The notes: a model not told the origin generated them from the letters alone. 64,000 bases of DNA from Dyadobacter sp. CY312 (GCF_021390535.1 NZ_JAJUXG010000019.1:149439-213438); one strand, 5' to 3'. Shown: positions 8,215-17,082, counted from the stretch's first letter. Numbers and translations: made by a program.

Positions 8215-8289
8215 GGTTTCAGTTTTGTAACAGTTGAGTTGTTATAAATAAGCAGGTGGGTCGGCAATCCACAGTAACTATTTTAGAAA

Positions 8290-8850
8290 ATGGCACAGCC
8301 TAGATTAAAAGAAAAATACGCGAGCGAAATCGTTTCGCAACTGAGAGAGAAATTTCAGTATAAGTCAATCATGCAAGTTCCGCGTTTGACTAAAATTGTA
8401 CTCAACAAGGGGATTGGTGCAGCTGTTGCTGACAAGAAACTTGTTGACGTAGGTGTTGAAGAGTTGGGTTTGATCACTGGACAGAAAGCGGTAGCTACCA
8501 TTTCTAAGAAAGCGGTTTCTAACTTTAAATTACGCGAAAACATGCCGATTGGAGCAAAGGTAACCCTTCGCGGAGATCGCATGTATGAGTTCTTAGACCG
8601 TCTTACTGCTATTGCGATGCCACGTGTTCGTGATTTCAAAGGTATCAGTGATAAAGGTTTTGATGGACGTGGTAACTACACAATGGGTGTTAAGGAGCAG
8701 ATCATCTTCCCTGAAATCAGTATCGAAAAGGTAAGCAAGATTACAGGTATGGATATTACGTTTGTTACTTCAAGCAATTCGGACGAAGAAAGTTACGAAT
8801 TGTTGAAAGCACTCGGAATGCCTTTCACTAACGCGAACAAACAAGGATAA
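8290..8850 (+). CDS. rplE: 50S ribosomal protein L5
   Basis: L5, 186 residues, binds 5S rRNA in the central protuberance. Diagnostic stretches are MQVPRLTKIVLNKGIG (residues 31-46), LRENMPIGAKVTLRG and the DFKGISDKGFDGRGNY loop. It sits between rplX and rpsN as usual. Confidence 0.98.
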   Translation: MAQPRLKEKYASEIVSQLREKFQYKSIMQVPRLTKIVLNKGIGAAVADKKLVDVGVEELGLITGQKAVATISKKAVSNFKLRENMPIGAKVTLRGDRMYEFLDRLTAIAMPRVRDFKGISDKGFDGRGNYTMGVKEQIIFPEISIEKVSKITGMDITFVTSSNSDEESYELLKALGMPFTNANKQG

Positions 8851-8877
8851 TTCTTAAGAGTAAGATATTTACCGACA

Positions 8878-9147
8878 ATGGCAAAAGAATCAGTAAAAGC
8901 ACGGGAAAGAAAAAGACAAGCACTGGTAGCTCGTTACGCTGAAAAGCGTAAAACATTAAAAGCTGCTGAGGATTGGGTTGGTCTAGATAAATTACCACGT
9001 AACTCTTCACCTGTACGTCTGCACAATCGTTGCAAAATCACAGGAAGACCACGTGGATATATGCGGAAATTCGGAATTTCAAGAGTATTATTCCGGGATA
9101 TGGCCTCAGATGGTAAAATTCCGGGTGTTACTAAATCAAGTTGGTAA
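8878..9147 (+). CDS. rpsN: 30S ribosomal protein S14, zinc-free type
   Basis: S14, 89 residues. It begins MAKESVKARERKRQ and ends with the conserved RNRCKITGRPRGYMRKFGISR-like core (visible HNRCKITGRPRGYMRKFGIS) and ASDGKIPGVTKSSW. The short zinc-ribbon S14 has CxxC-x12-CxxC; here only one Cys is present, so this is the longer C-minus form. It is the last gene before an internal promoter upstream of rpsH. Confidence 0.97.
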   Translation: MAKESVKARERKRQALVARYAEKRKTLKAAEDWVGLDKLPRNSSPVRLHNRCKITGRPRGYMRKFGISRVLFRDMASDGKIPGVTKSSW

Positions 9148-9153
9148 GAATAC

Positions 9154-9184
9154 TTTCAATTCTGATTTCAATTACTTAACTTTG
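9154..9184 (+). promoter_or_regulatory. Internal promoter upstream of rpsH
   Basis: TAACTTTG at 9177-9184 matches TAnnTTTG exactly; the -33 position (9154-9156, 20-base spacer) reads TTT, not TTG. The sequence continues CACTCCC, matching the TTTGCAnTCC motif seen at the rplC and rpmE2 promoters. It lies in the 77-base rpsN-rpsH gap and would boost expression of the second half of the cluster. Confidence 0.7.
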
Positions 9185-9224
9185 CACTCCCGTTTGAAAG
9201 GGGTGTACAAAACCAGGCATAAAG

Positions 9225-9623
9225 ATGTTAACGGATCCAATAGCAGATTATCTAACCAGACTCAGAAACGCCATTAAAGCGAAGCACAGAGTCGTAGAGA
9301 TACCTGCGTCCAACATAAAAAAAGAAATAACCAAAGTACTTTTCGATAAAGGGTACATTCAGAGTTATAAATTCGACGAAATCGGGCCTCAGGGAACAAT
9401 CAAGATAGCCTTGAAATACAATCCTGTGACAAAACAATCTGCAATTGTGAAATTGGAGAGAGTAAGTAAGCCTGGACTACGTAAATATTCAGGTTCATCA
9501 ACGCTTCCGCGTGTATTGGGTGGATTAGGTACTGTAATTATCTCTACTTCTAAAGGAGTAATGACGGATAAAGAAGCTAAGACGCTGAATGTAGGTGGAG
9601 AAGTGTTATGTTTCGTGTATTAA
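9225..9623 (+). CDS. rpsH: 30S ribosomal protein S8
   Basis: S8, 132 residues. It starts MLTDPIADYLTRLRNA and has the C-terminal GGLGTVIISTSKGVMTDKEA core with the GG(E)VLCFVY end. It is a primary binder of the 16S central domain and in E. coli the autogenous repressor of the spc operon. First gene downstream of the internal promoter at 9154-9184. Confidence 0.98.
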   Translation: MLTDPIADYLTRLRNAIKAKHRVVEIPASNIKKEITKVLFDKGYIQSYKFDEIGPQGTIKIALKYNPVTKQSAIVKLERVSKPGLRKYSGSSTLPRVLGGLGTVIISTSKGVMTDKEAKTLNVGGEVLCFVY

Positions 9624-9644
9624 TATTTTAAAGTTATTCAGGAA

Positions 9645-10202
9645 ATGTCACGTATAGGAAATAAAATAATTGTTTTACCAGCTAGTGTCTCTGTTTCAGT
9701 AGCAGCAGACAATGTAGTATCGGTAAAAGGCCCGAAAGGAACACTTACTCAGGCTGTTGATAGCGATATCATCGTTGAGGTGGAGGGAAATGAATTGAAA
9801 GTAAAGCGTCCAACAGAGCAAAAGCGTCACAAAGCATTACATGGTTTGTATCGTTCATTGATCAATAACATGATCATTGGTGTTGATGCCGGATATAAAA
9901 AGGAATTGGAAATTATTGGGGTAGGTTATAAAGCCACTGCTGCTAACAATGTGTTGGAACTGCAGTTGGGTTACTCTCACAATATTTTCATGGCGATCCC
10001 TGAGGAGATTAAATTAACAACGACTTCTGAGAAAGGTCAGAATCCAAAAGTTATTTTGGAAGGAATTGATAAAGAATTGATCGGTTCTGTTGCTGCTAAG
10101 ATTAAGTCATTACGTAAAGTAGAGCCTTACAAAGGAAAAGGTATCCGCTTTGTTGGCGAGATCGTTCGTCGTAAAGCTGGTAAGTCTGCTTCTAAGAAGT
10201 AG
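9645..10202 (+). CDS. rplF: 50S ribosomal protein L6
   Basis: L6, 185 residues, near the sarcin-ricin loop. The MSRIGNKII start, VKGPKGTL, GVGYKA (residues about 91-96) and the C-terminal RKVEPYKGKGIRF motif are all standard. The two L6 folds are complete. Followed 46 bases later by rplR. Confidence 0.98.
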   Translation: MSRIGNKIIVLPASVSVSVAADNVVSVKGPKGTLTQAVDSDIIVEVEGNELKVKRPTEQKRHKALHGLYRSLINNMIIGVDAGYKKELEIIGVGYKATAANNVLELQLGYSHNIFMAIPEEIKLTTTSEKGQNPKVILEGIDKELIGSVAAKIKSLRKVEPYKGKGIRFVGEIVRRKAGKSASKK

Positions 10203-10248
10203 TGCGTAGCCACAGAATAATGTTATAAACTGTTAGATAAGATTAAAA

Positions 10249-10602
10249 ATGGCTACGTCAAAAGTAGATAGAAGACAACGACTTAAATACCACATTCGCA
10301 AGAAAGTGGCTGGAAGTGCAGAACGTCCGAGATTGTCGGTTTTTCGTTCGAACACCAGCATTTACGCTCAGATTATTGATGATATAAAAGGTGTTACTCT
10401 TGTGAGTGCATCTTCCGTAGACTTGGGAGGCAGAAAAGAGAATTCAAATATCGAAGTTGCTACTCAAGTTGGTAAGAAAATAGCTGAAAAGGCACAGGAA
10501 GCAGGTATTCAGGCGGTTGTATTTGACCGTAACGGGTATTTGTACCACGGTAAAGTTAAAGCATTGGCCGAAGGAGCTCGTGAGGGTGGCCTGAAATTCT
10601 AA
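10249..10602 (+). CDS. rplR: 50S ribosomal protein L18
   Basis: L18, 117 residues, a 5S rRNA-binding protein of the central protuberance. Typical motifs are RPRLSVFRSNTSIYAQIID (residues about 25-43) and FDRNGYLYHGKVKALAEGAREGGL in parts (FDRNGYLYHGKVKA, LAEGAREGGL). Between rplF and rpsE as expected. Confidence 0.98.
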   Translation: MATSKVDRRQRLKYHIRKKVAGSAERPRLSVFRSNTSIYAQIIDDIKGVTLVSASSVDLGGRKENSNIEVATQVGKKIAEKAQEAGIQAVVFDRNGYLYHGKVKALAEGAREGGLKF

Positions 10603-10616
10603 GAATAACAAAGACT

Positions 10617-11132
10617 ATGTCTACAAATACAAGACCTTCAAAGGTTAACGAATCGGATCTGAAAGAACGCGTAGTAGCGATTAATCGGGTAGCAAAAGTA
10701 GTAAAAGGCGGTCGCCGTTTCAGCTTTTCAGCCATTGTTGTAGTAGGTGACGGAAACGGAACTGTTGGTCACGGACTTGGTAAAGCCAATGAGGTTACTG
10801 ACGCTATTGCAAAAGGAATTGATGATGCGAAAAAGAATCTTATTCAAATTCCAATGCTGAAACATACTGTTCCTCACGAAATGGAAGGTAAATTCAGCGG
10901 TGGTTTCGTATTGATCAAACCAGCTGCTCCTGGTACAGGTGTTCTTGCTGGCGGACCTATGCGTGCTGTGCTAGAAAGTGCGGGTATCAAAGACGTTTTG
11001 GCTAAGTCAAAAGGATCGTCGAACCCACACAACGTAATTAAGGCTACTATTGATGCGCTTTTAAAGATGAGAGCTCCGCATCAGGTTGCGTTCCAGCGTG
11101 GTGTTAAACTGGATAAAGTTTTTAACGGATAA
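10617..11132 (+). CDS. rpsE: 30S ribosomal protein S5
   Basis: S5, 171 residues, part of the mRNA entrance and of decoding fidelity. The N-terminal double-stranded-RNA-binding fold (VVKGGRRFSFSAIVVVGDG) and the C-terminal GTGVLAGGPMRAVLESAGI segment are intact. Followed by rpmD after 34 bases. Confidence 0.98.
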   Translation: MSTNTRPSKVNESDLKERVVAINRVAKVVKGGRRFSFSAIVVVGDGNGTVGHGLGKANEVTDAIAKGIDDAKKNLIQIPMLKHTVPHEMEGKFSGGFVLIKPAAPGTGVLAGGPMRAVLESAGIKDVLAKSKGSSNPHNVIKATIDALLKMRAPHQVAFQRGVKLDKVFNG

Positions 11133-11166
11133 TCCTTTCGGGAGCATCCTCTATCTGATAGTAATC

Positions 11167-11346
11167 ATGTCAAAAGTACGTATTACACAAGTTAAAAGTA
11201 CAATCGACCGTCCGGAGAAGCAGAAGCTGACGATAAAAGCGTTAGGTCTTGGTAAACTGAACAGAACGGTTGAAAAGGAAAACAGCGAAGCTATTGCAGG
11301 AATGATCCGCAAAGTGAGCCATTTGGTTAAAGTTGAAGAAATTTAA
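11167..11346 (+). CDS. rpmD: 50S ribosomal protein L30
   Basis: L30, 59 residues. The start at 11167 is chosen because the sequence from there (MSKVRITQVKSTIDRPEKQK) aligns with the family; the in-frame ATG at 11086 lies inside rpsE. The motif LGLGKLNRTVEKE is typical. L30 is a small single-domain protein that is absent from some bacterial groups but retained here. Confidence 0.96.
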   Translation: MSKVRITQVKSTIDRPEKQKLTIKALGLGKLNRTVEKENSEAIAGMIRKVSHLVKVEEI

Positions 11347-11359
11347 TATATACGATAGT

Positions 11360-11806
11360 ATGAATCTTAGTTCATTAAAACCGGCTGCTGGCTCCGTTAA
11401 AGTTGGAAAGCGAGTTGGACGTGGTCAGGGATCCGGTAAAGGAGGAACTTCTGCACGTGGACATAAAGGTGCTCAATCCCGTTCAGGATATAGCCGTAAG
11501 GCTGGTTTTGAAGGGGGCCAGATGCCACTTCAAAGACGTTTACCTAAGTTCGGGTTTAACAACATTAACCGGATTGAGTACAAGGCTCTAAACCTGGATG
11601 CTATTCAGGCTTTAGCGGAAAAAACCAATGCATCTGTTATTACATTGGAATTGATTCGTGAAAATGGGCTTTGCGCTAAAAAAGATCTTGTTAAAATTCT
11701 TAATCGTGGAGCTATTTCGTCTGCGGTTGAAGTTCAAGCTCATGGGTTCTCTTCTTCGGCTATTGAGTCGATCGAAAAGGCGGGAGGAAAAGCAGTTAAG
11801 TTATAA
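11360..11806 (+). CDS. rplO: 50S ribosomal protein L15
   Basis: L15, 148 residues. The start at 11360 (MNLSSLKPAAGSVK) is preferred to an in-frame ATG at 11333, which overlaps the rpmD end. The N-terminal Gly/Arg-rich rRNA-binding arm (RVGRGQGSGKGGTSARGHKG, residues about 21-40) and the GFEGGQMPLQRRLPKFGF motif are standard. Last ribosomal gene before secY. Confidence 0.97.
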   Translation: MNLSSLKPAAGSVKVGKRVGRGQGSGKGGTSARGHKGAQSRSGYSRKAGFEGGQMPLQRRLPKFGFNNINRIEYKALNLDAIQALAEKTNASVITLELIRENGLCAKKDLVKILNRGAISSAVEVQAHGFSSSAIESIEKAGGKAVKL

Positions 11807-11866
11807 CTTTTGTTGTTCGGTTAAGCATCAACGTTTATTATCGGATAGCTATTGTAAGCCCATAAC

Positions 11867-13180
11867 ATGAAACGATTTTTTGAGACGATAAAGCATATAT
11901 TTTCAATAGAGGAGTTGAGAACACGTATTCTCAACACTCTTTTGTTTATAACAATATTCCGTTTAGGGTCTTATGTAGCTTTGCCAGGTGTTGAGCCTGA
12001 TCAAATGAATGTATCCACACAAGGCCTTTTAGGTTTGTTGGATACATTTTTAGGTGGAGCTTTTAGTAAAGCCTCCATTTTTGCATTAGGGATCATGCCC
12101 TACATTTCTGCATCGATTGCGATTCAGCTTTTGACAATGGCGCTGCCATACTTTCAGAAGATGCAGAAGGAAGGTGAATCTGGACGTAAGAAATTAAATC
12201 AGATTACAAGAGTTCTTACCATCATAGTTACCCTTGTTCAAGGAACGGCTTATTTGAATACTACTGTACCAGATGAAGCTTTATTAGTTCCTCGTGCGAT
12301 GTTCTCTATATCTTCAGTGTTTGTCCTTACTGCCGGAACGATGTTCTGTATGTGGTTGGGTGAACGTATTACTGATAAGGGTATTGGAAATGGTATATCA
12401 ATGCTGATCATGATCGGGATTGTTTCTCGTTTTCCAGGAGCTATTTACAAAGAATTCGTATCCAGAGGAAGTGGTTCGATTTTGTTGTTTGTACTTGAAG
12501 TAGTTGCGCTATACTTTGTAATCATGGGTGCCGTAATGCTTACGCAGGCTGTTAGGAGAATACCTATTCAGTATGCCAAGCAGGTTGTAGGGAACCGGGT
12601 TATGGGTGGACAGCGTCAATATCTGCCATTGAAACTTAATGCTGCTGGTGTAATGCCAATCATTTTTGCTCAGGCTTTAATGTTTATTCCTTCCTTAGGG
12701 GCATCTTACTTTGCAGAGAAAAGTGACTTCGCCAGTGATGTAGCTACCATTTTTGCTAACTACACAACATGGCAGTATAACCTGTTGTTTGCATTCCTTA
12801 TCATTGTTTTCACTTTCTTCTACACAGCAATTTCTGTGAACCCACAGCAAATAGCTGATGATATGAAAAGAGGCGGTGGTTTTATACCTGGTGTTAAGCC
12901 AGGTCAGCAGACTTCGGAGTATATCAGTTCTATTTTGGACCGCATTACATTCCCGGGATCATTAATGCTTGCTCTAGTAGCTATTTTGCCAGCCTTTGCC
13001 AGCCTTTTGGGTATATCAACCGACTTTGCTCACTTCTTTGGTGGTACGTCGTTGCTTATTATGGTAGGAGTTGTTTTGGATACATTGCAGCAGGTTGAAA
13101 GTTATCTGTTGATGAGAAGATACGAAGGTTTAATGAAGTCAGGACGTGTAAAAGGTAGAACAGAAAGCGTTGCTATCTGA
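11867..13180 (+). CDS. secY: Protein translocase subunit SecY
   Basis: Channel subunit of the Sec translocon in the inner membrane, 437 residues, with ten predicted membrane segments. Visible hallmarks: the first helix (RLGSYVALPGV), the plug region near residues 45-60, GIGNGISMLIMIGIV (residues about 173-187) and the cytosolic loop motif PGVKPGQQTSEYI in loop C5 area. The order rplO-secY-map-infA is the usual one in Gram-positive bacteria and Bacteroidota; E. coli lacks map and infA here. Confidence 0.98.
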   Translation: MKRFFETIKHIFSIEELRTRILNTLLFITIFRLGSYVALPGVEPDQMNVSTQGLLGLLDTFLGGAFSKASIFALGIMPYISASIAIQLLTMALPYFQKMQKEGESGRKKLNQITRVLTIIVTLVQGTAYLNTTVPDEALLVPRAMFSISSVFVLTAGTMFCMWLGERITDKGIGNGISMLIMIGIVSRFPGAIYKEFVSRGSGSILLFVLEVVALYFVIMGAVMLTQAVRRIPIQYAKQVVGNRVMGGQRQYLPLKLNAAGVMPIIFAQALMFIPSLGASYFAEKSDFASDVATIFANYTTWQYNLLFAFLIIVFTFFYTAISVNPQQIADDMKRGGGFIPGVKPGQQTSEYISSILDRITFPGSLMLALVAILPAFASLLGISTDFAHFFGGTSLLIMVGVVLDTLQQVESYLLMRRYEGLMKSGRVKGRTESVAI

Positions 13181-13189
13181 TAATTAGGA

Positions 13190-13984
13190 ATGATTTATCT
13201 GAAGACCGAAGAGGAAATTAACCTCATAAAAGTAAGTGCCCAGGTTTTGGGAAAAGCGCATGCCGAAGTAGCTCAATGGGTGAAACCGGGTGTTGCAACA
13301 AAAAAGCTGGATACAATTGCAGAGCAGTATATCAGAGACAATGGAGGAATACCTTCTTTCAAAGGTTTTAATAACTTTCCTGCTTCACTTTGTATCTCTG
13401 TTAATGAAGTAGTTGTACACGGTTTTCCAAGCAATTACATTTTAAAAGACGGAGATATCGTATCAATCGATTGCGGCGTTAAGCTAAACGGATTTCATAG
13501 TGATAGTGCTTATACCTATCCAATAGGAGAAGTGTCAAAAGAAGTGATGGATCTTCTTACAGCTACGAAAAGATCGCTTTATAAAGGAATAGAGCAAGCA
13601 TTTGACGGGCAAAGAATGGGAGATTTAAGCTTTGCAGTTCAGAATTATGTAGAGGAGAGAGGATATACTGTTGTGAGAGAACTTGTTGGTCATGGGGTGG
13701 GAAGAGATTTACACGAAGGGCCGGAAGTACCTAACTATGGTAAGCGAGGAAAGGGGATAAGATTGAAAGAGGGCATGGTAATTGCCATTGAACCCATGAT
13801 TAATTTAGGAACCAAATCGGTGATGCAGGAACGTGATGGCTGGACCATCCGCACGAGTGATCGGAAATATTCAGCGCATTTTGAACACACTGTTGTGGTA
13901 AGAAAAGGAAAAGCTGAAATTTTGACAACGTTCGATTATATAGAAAAAGTGACGGCTAATACCAGCTTAATGGTTGAAGCATAG
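13190..13984 (+). CDS. map: Type I methionine aminopeptidase
   Basis: Removes the N-terminal Met from nascent proteins with a dinuclear metal site. The five metal ligands are in place: D94, D105, H168, E201 and E232, with the substrate-binding H77. No N-terminal zinc-finger extension (264 residues). It sits 9 bases after secY and 15 bases before infA, coupling N-terminal processing with secretion and initiation. Confidence 0.97.
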   Translation: MIYLKTEEEINLIKVSAQVLGKAHAEVAQWVKPGVATKKLDTIAEQYIRDNGGIPSFKGFNNFPASLCISVNEVVVHGFPSNYILKDGDIVSIDCGVKLNGFHSDSAYTYPIGEVSKEVMDLLTATKRSLYKGIEQAFDGQRMGDLSFAVQNYVEERGYTVVRELVGHGVGRDLHEGPEVPNYGKRGKGIRLKEGMVIAIEPMINLGTKSVMQERDGWTIRTSDRKYSAHFEHTVVVRKGKAEILTTFDYIEKVTANTSLMVEA

Positions 13985-13999
13985 TAATAAACGCTAAGA

Positions 14000-14218
14000 A
14001 TGGCAAAACAAGCATCAATCGAACAAGACGGAGTAATTTTAGAGGCACTCTCTAACGCAATGTTTCGTGTGGTTTTAGAAAACAAACACGAAGTGATTGC
14101 CCACATTTCTGGGAAGATGAGAATGCACTATATTAAAATATTACCGGGTGACCGTGTTAAGTTGGAAATGTCTCCTTACGACTTATCAAAGGCAAGAATT
14201 ACTTACCGGTACAAATAG
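14000..14218 (+). CDS. infA: Translation initiation factor IF-1
   Basis: IF-1, 72 residues, a single OB-fold that occupies the A site during initiation. Typical stretches: IEQDGVILEALSNAMFRV and HISGKMRMHYIKILPGDRV, ending LSKARITYRYK. Located between map and rpmJ. Confidence 0.97.
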   Translation: MAKQASIEQDGVILEALSNAMFRVVLENKHEVIAHISGKMRMHYIKILPGDRVKLEMSPYDLSKARITYRYK

Positions 14219-14262
14219 TAGGAGAAGACCACCTAAATATTAACAAATAAGTAACATTCGAG

Positions 14263-14379
14263 ATGAAAGTCAAAGCATCAGTAAAGAAACGCAGTGAAGA
14301 CTGCAAGGTTATACGCCGGAAGGGGAAGATCTACGTAATTAACAAGAAGAACCCACGGTATAAACAAAGACAAGGTTAA
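14263..14379 (+). CDS. rpmJ: 50S ribosomal protein L36, zinc-free type
   Basis: A 38-residue protein starting MKVKASVKKRSEDCKVIRR and ending KKNPRYKQRQG, found in the 165-base gap between infA and rpsM. Canonical L36 binds zinc with C-x2-C-x12-C-x4-H. Here the first Cys of the CxxC pair is Ser (SEDC), and the later Cys and His are replaced (INKKNPRYKQ), so the zinc site is absent. Four bases separate it from rpsM. Confidence 0.97.
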   Translation: MKVKASVKKRSEDCKVIRRKGKIYVINKKNPRYKQRQG

Positions 14380-14383
14380 TCAT

Positions 14384-14761
14384 ATGGCACGTATTTCAGG
14401 AGTTGATATTCCCGACCGTAAAAGAGGCGAAATTTCACTAACTTACATCTTCGGAATTGGACGCAGTTCAGCGAAAAAAATTCTGAGCAAAGCAGGAGTT
14501 GACATCAATAAAAAGGTGATCGATTGGAACGATGAAGAGTCTGGTGCAGTTCGTGCGGTTATCGCAGGAGAATATAAAGTAGAAGGCGCATTAAAGTCAG
14601 AAGTTCAATTGAGCATCAAACGCCTTATGGACATTGCTTGTTATCGTGGTCTTCGTCATCGTAAAGGATTGCCATTGCGTGGACAAAGAACGAAGAATAA
14701 CTCTCGTACTCGTAAGGGTAAACGCAAAACTATCGCGAACAAGAAAAAGGCTACTAAATAA
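14384..14761 (+). CDS. rpsM: 30S ribosomal protein S13
   Basis: S13, 125 residues, contacts the P-site tRNA and forms subunit bridges. It starts MARISGVDIPDRKRGEISLT. The RGLRHRKGLPLRGQRTK(N)NSRTRKG motif (residues about 90-113) and the Lys-rich tail are typical. First gene of the classical alpha operon (rpsM-rpsK-rpsD-rpoA-rplQ). Confidence 0.98.
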   Translation: MARISGVDIPDRKRGEISLTYIFGIGRSSAKKILSKAGVDINKKVIDWNDEESGAVRAVIAGEYKVEGALKSEVQLSIKRLMDIACYRGLRHRKGLPLRGQRTKNNSRTRKGKRKTIANKKKATK

Positions 14762-14804
14762 TTAATGGGAAATGGGTTCATACCCATAACTTATTCCAGA
14801 AGCA

Positions 14805-15200
14805 ATGGCACAAAATAAAAGAAAAGATAAAGCTAAAAAGAGAGTTGTCGTTGTAGAAGCGGTGGGTCAGGTACACATCAAAGCTTCTTTCAACAACATC
14901 ATCATCTCTATAACAAATAACAACGGACAGGTTATTTCTTGGGGATCGGCCGGTAAAATGGGTTTCCGTGGATCTAAGAAAAACACTCCGTATGCAGCAC
15001 AAACCGCAGCACAAAGCGCAGCTCAGGTAGCCTTTGACTTAGGAATGCGCAAAGCAGAAGTTTTTGTGAAAGGACCGGGTTCAGGACGTGAGTCTGCTAT
15101 CCGTACGATCCAAAATGCAGGAATCGAGGTAACAACGATTCGTGATATTACTCCACTTCCGCACAACGGATGTCGCCCTCCAAAGCGTCGGAGAGTATAG
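14805..15200 (+). CDS. rpsK: 30S ribosomal protein S11
   Basis: S11, 131 residues, on the 30S platform. The family stretch FNNIIISITN, WGSAGKMGFRGSKKNTPYAA (residues about 46-65) and the C-terminal PLPHNGCRPPKRRRV are complete. It lies between rpsM and rpsD. Confidence 0.98.
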   Translation: MAQNKRKDKAKKRVVVVEAVGQVHIKASFNNIIISITNNNGQVISWGSAGKMGFRGSKKNTPYAAQTAAQSAAQVAFDLGMRKAEVFVKGPGSGRESAIRTIQNAGIEVTTIRDITPLPHNGCRPPKRRRV

Positions 15201-15283
15201 TACTAATTTAATGCCCATTCGTAATTTGGACACTGGGGTTACAGAATGGTTTATCTAATTTTTTGAATATTAAATAGTTTTTA

Positions 15284-15889
15284 ATGGCACGTTACACAGG
15301 TCCCAAATCAAAGATTGCAAGACGTTATGGAGAGCCCATCATGGGTCCAAGCAAAGCGCTTGCTAAGAAAAATTACCCTCCGGGAGTACACGGAAAGGGT
15401 CGCCGCTCTAAGAAATCGGAATATGCTTTACAGTTGATGGAAAAGCAAAAAGTGAAGTTTATTTATGGTATCCTTGAAAGACAGTTCCGTAACTTGTTTG
15501 AAAAGGCATCTGTTAAAGATGGTATTACCGGAGAGAACCTTCTTAAATATTGCGAAGCTCGTCTGGACAACACCGTTTATCGTTTAGGAATTGCACCTAC
15601 AAGACGTGCTGCACGTCAGTTGGTATCTCACAAACATATTCTTGTTGACGGTGAGATCGTAAACATTCCATCATATTCACTACGTCCGGGTCAGGTAGTT
15701 ACAGTTCGTGAGAAGTCTAAATCTCTTGAGGCTGTTACTGATAGCTTGGCAGGTCACAGCTCCAAAGGATTCAACTGGCTTGAATGGGATGGTCAGCAAT
15801 TGTCAGGTAAGTTTGTCACTTTCCCAGACCGTGAATCGATTCCTGAAAACATCAACGAGCAACTTATCGTTGAATTGTATTCTAAATAA
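15284..15889 (+). CDS. rpsD: 30S ribosomal protein S4, zinc-free type
   Basis: S4, 201 residues, a primary 16S binder. The N-terminal domain MARYTGPKSKIARRYGEP contains none of the four cysteines that bind zinc in C-plus S4. The S4 RNA-binding domain (RLDNTVYRLGIAPTRRAARQ, residues about 93-112) is intact. In E. coli S4 represses the alpha operon; a hairpin between rpsD and rpoA (15909-15937) could affect rpoA expression. Confidence 0.98.
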   Translation: MARYTGPKSKIARRYGEPIMGPSKALAKKNYPPGVHGKGRRSKKSEYALQLMEKQKVKFIYGILERQFRNLFEKASVKDGITGENLLKYCEARLDNTVYRLGIAPTRRAARQLVSHKHILVDGEIVNIPSYSLRPGQVVTVREKSKSLEAVTDSLAGHSSKGFNWLEWDGQQLSGKFVTFPDRESIPENINEQLIVELYSK

Positions 15890-15908
15890 CAGTACTTCAT
15901 TAATATGG

Positions 15909-15937
15909 GCACGCCTCGGTTTACCGGGCGTGCTTTT
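15909..15937 (+). terminator. Hairpin with short T-run between rpsD and rpoA
   Basis: GCACGCC (15909-15915) pairs with GGCGTGC (15927-15933), and an inner CGG pairs with CCG across one bulged base; TTTT follows. It looks like a leaky terminator or attenuator that would lower rpoA-rplQ transcription relative to ribosomal genes. The remaining gap to 16019 contains a GCGATCGC palindrome near 15957 and no clear promoter. Confidence 0.5.
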
Positions 15938-16019
15938 AGCCGGAAACGGCATTTTGCGATCGCAAAGGTAACGGTAGCGTGATCAACTATCATTTACTAC
16001 TATAAAAGGAGCAAGGACT

Positions 16020-17009
16020 ATGTCAATATTAGCTTTCCAAATGCCTGATAAGGTCGTCATGGAAAAAGCAGACGACTTCCACGGGTTGTTTGAGTTTAAG
16101 CCTTTAGAGAAAGGGTACGGCGTAACAATTGGTAATGCGTTACGTAGAATACTCCTTTCCTCTTTGGAAGGTTACGCCATCACGAGTGTGAAGCTACCAG
16201 GTGTACTTCACGAGTTTTCTTCTATCGAAGGTATCGTTGAGGATGTTACAGAAATCATCCTGAACCTGAAAATGGTTCGTTTTAAAAAAGTTACGGATTT
16301 AAACGAAAGCAGAATCGTTGTAAACCTGAAAAATGTATCGGTTATTACAGCCGGAGACATTGGCAAGTTTACAAGCGCTTTTGAGGTTTTAAATCCGGAT
16401 CAGGTAATTTGCCATATTGACGATCAGAAAGAGTTCGAAATGGAACTTCTTTTGGATAAAGGCAGAGGATACGTTCCTGCTGATGAACCAAGAGCAAACG
16501 AGTTGCCTTTTGGATACATTGCAGTGGATTCAATCTACACGCCGATTAAAAACGTTAAATATAGCGTTGAAAATACAAGGGTTGAGCAGCGTACGGATTA
16601 CGAGCGTCTGTTGATCGATATTCAAACTGACGGGTCTATTCACCCTGAGGACGCATTGAAAGGTGCAGCTAATATTTTGATTCAACACTTCATGCTGTTC
16701 TCTGATCAAACGATGACGTTTGAGAAGCAGAAAGCGGAAGAAGACAATCAGGTTGATGAGGAAATGTTACGTATGAGAAAACTTCTCAAAACGTCACTAT
16801 CTGAACTTGATCTTTCAGTTCGTGCTTATAACTGTCTTAAATCAGCGGATGTTAAATCGTTGGGTGATTTGGTAAGACTTGAAATTTCGGATATGATGAA
16901 ATTCCGTAATTTTGGTAAAAAGTCTCTTACTGAGTTGGAGCAGCTTGTAGCTGATAAACAACTCACATTTGGAATGGATGTTGCCAAATATCGTTTGGAC
17001 GAAGAATAA
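16020..17009 (+). CDS. rpoA: DNA-directed RNA polymerase subunit alpha
   Basis: Alpha subunit, 329 residues. The N-terminal assembly domain (FKPLEKGYGVTIGNALRRIL, residues about 23-42) and the C-terminal domain that contacts DNA and activators (LSELDLSVRAYNCLK, GDLVRLEISDMMKFRNFGKK, residues about 260-310) are both present. Located between rpsD and rplQ, its usual position. Confidence 0.98.
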   Translation: MSILAFQMPDKVVMEKADDFHGLFEFKPLEKGYGVTIGNALRRILLSSLEGYAITSVKLPGVLHEFSSIEGIVEDVTEIILNLKMVRFKKVTDLNESRIVVNLKNVSVITAGDIGKFTSAFEVLNPDQVICHIDDQKEFEMELLLDKGRGYVPADEPRANELPFGYIAVDSIYTPIKNVKYSVENTRVEQRTDYERLLIDIQTDGSIHPEDALKGAANILIQHFMLFSDQTMTFEKQKAEEDNQVDEEMLRMRKLLKTSLSELDLSVRAYNCLKSADVKSLGDLVRLEISDMMKFRNFGKKSLTELEQLVADKQLTFGMDVAKYRLDEE

Positions 17010-17082
17010 TTTAAGTATTCCATAATAAGTATGTATTCTGTAGCGCGTGTGACGCAGCTCGAAGCAACTAAACAAAACAATA

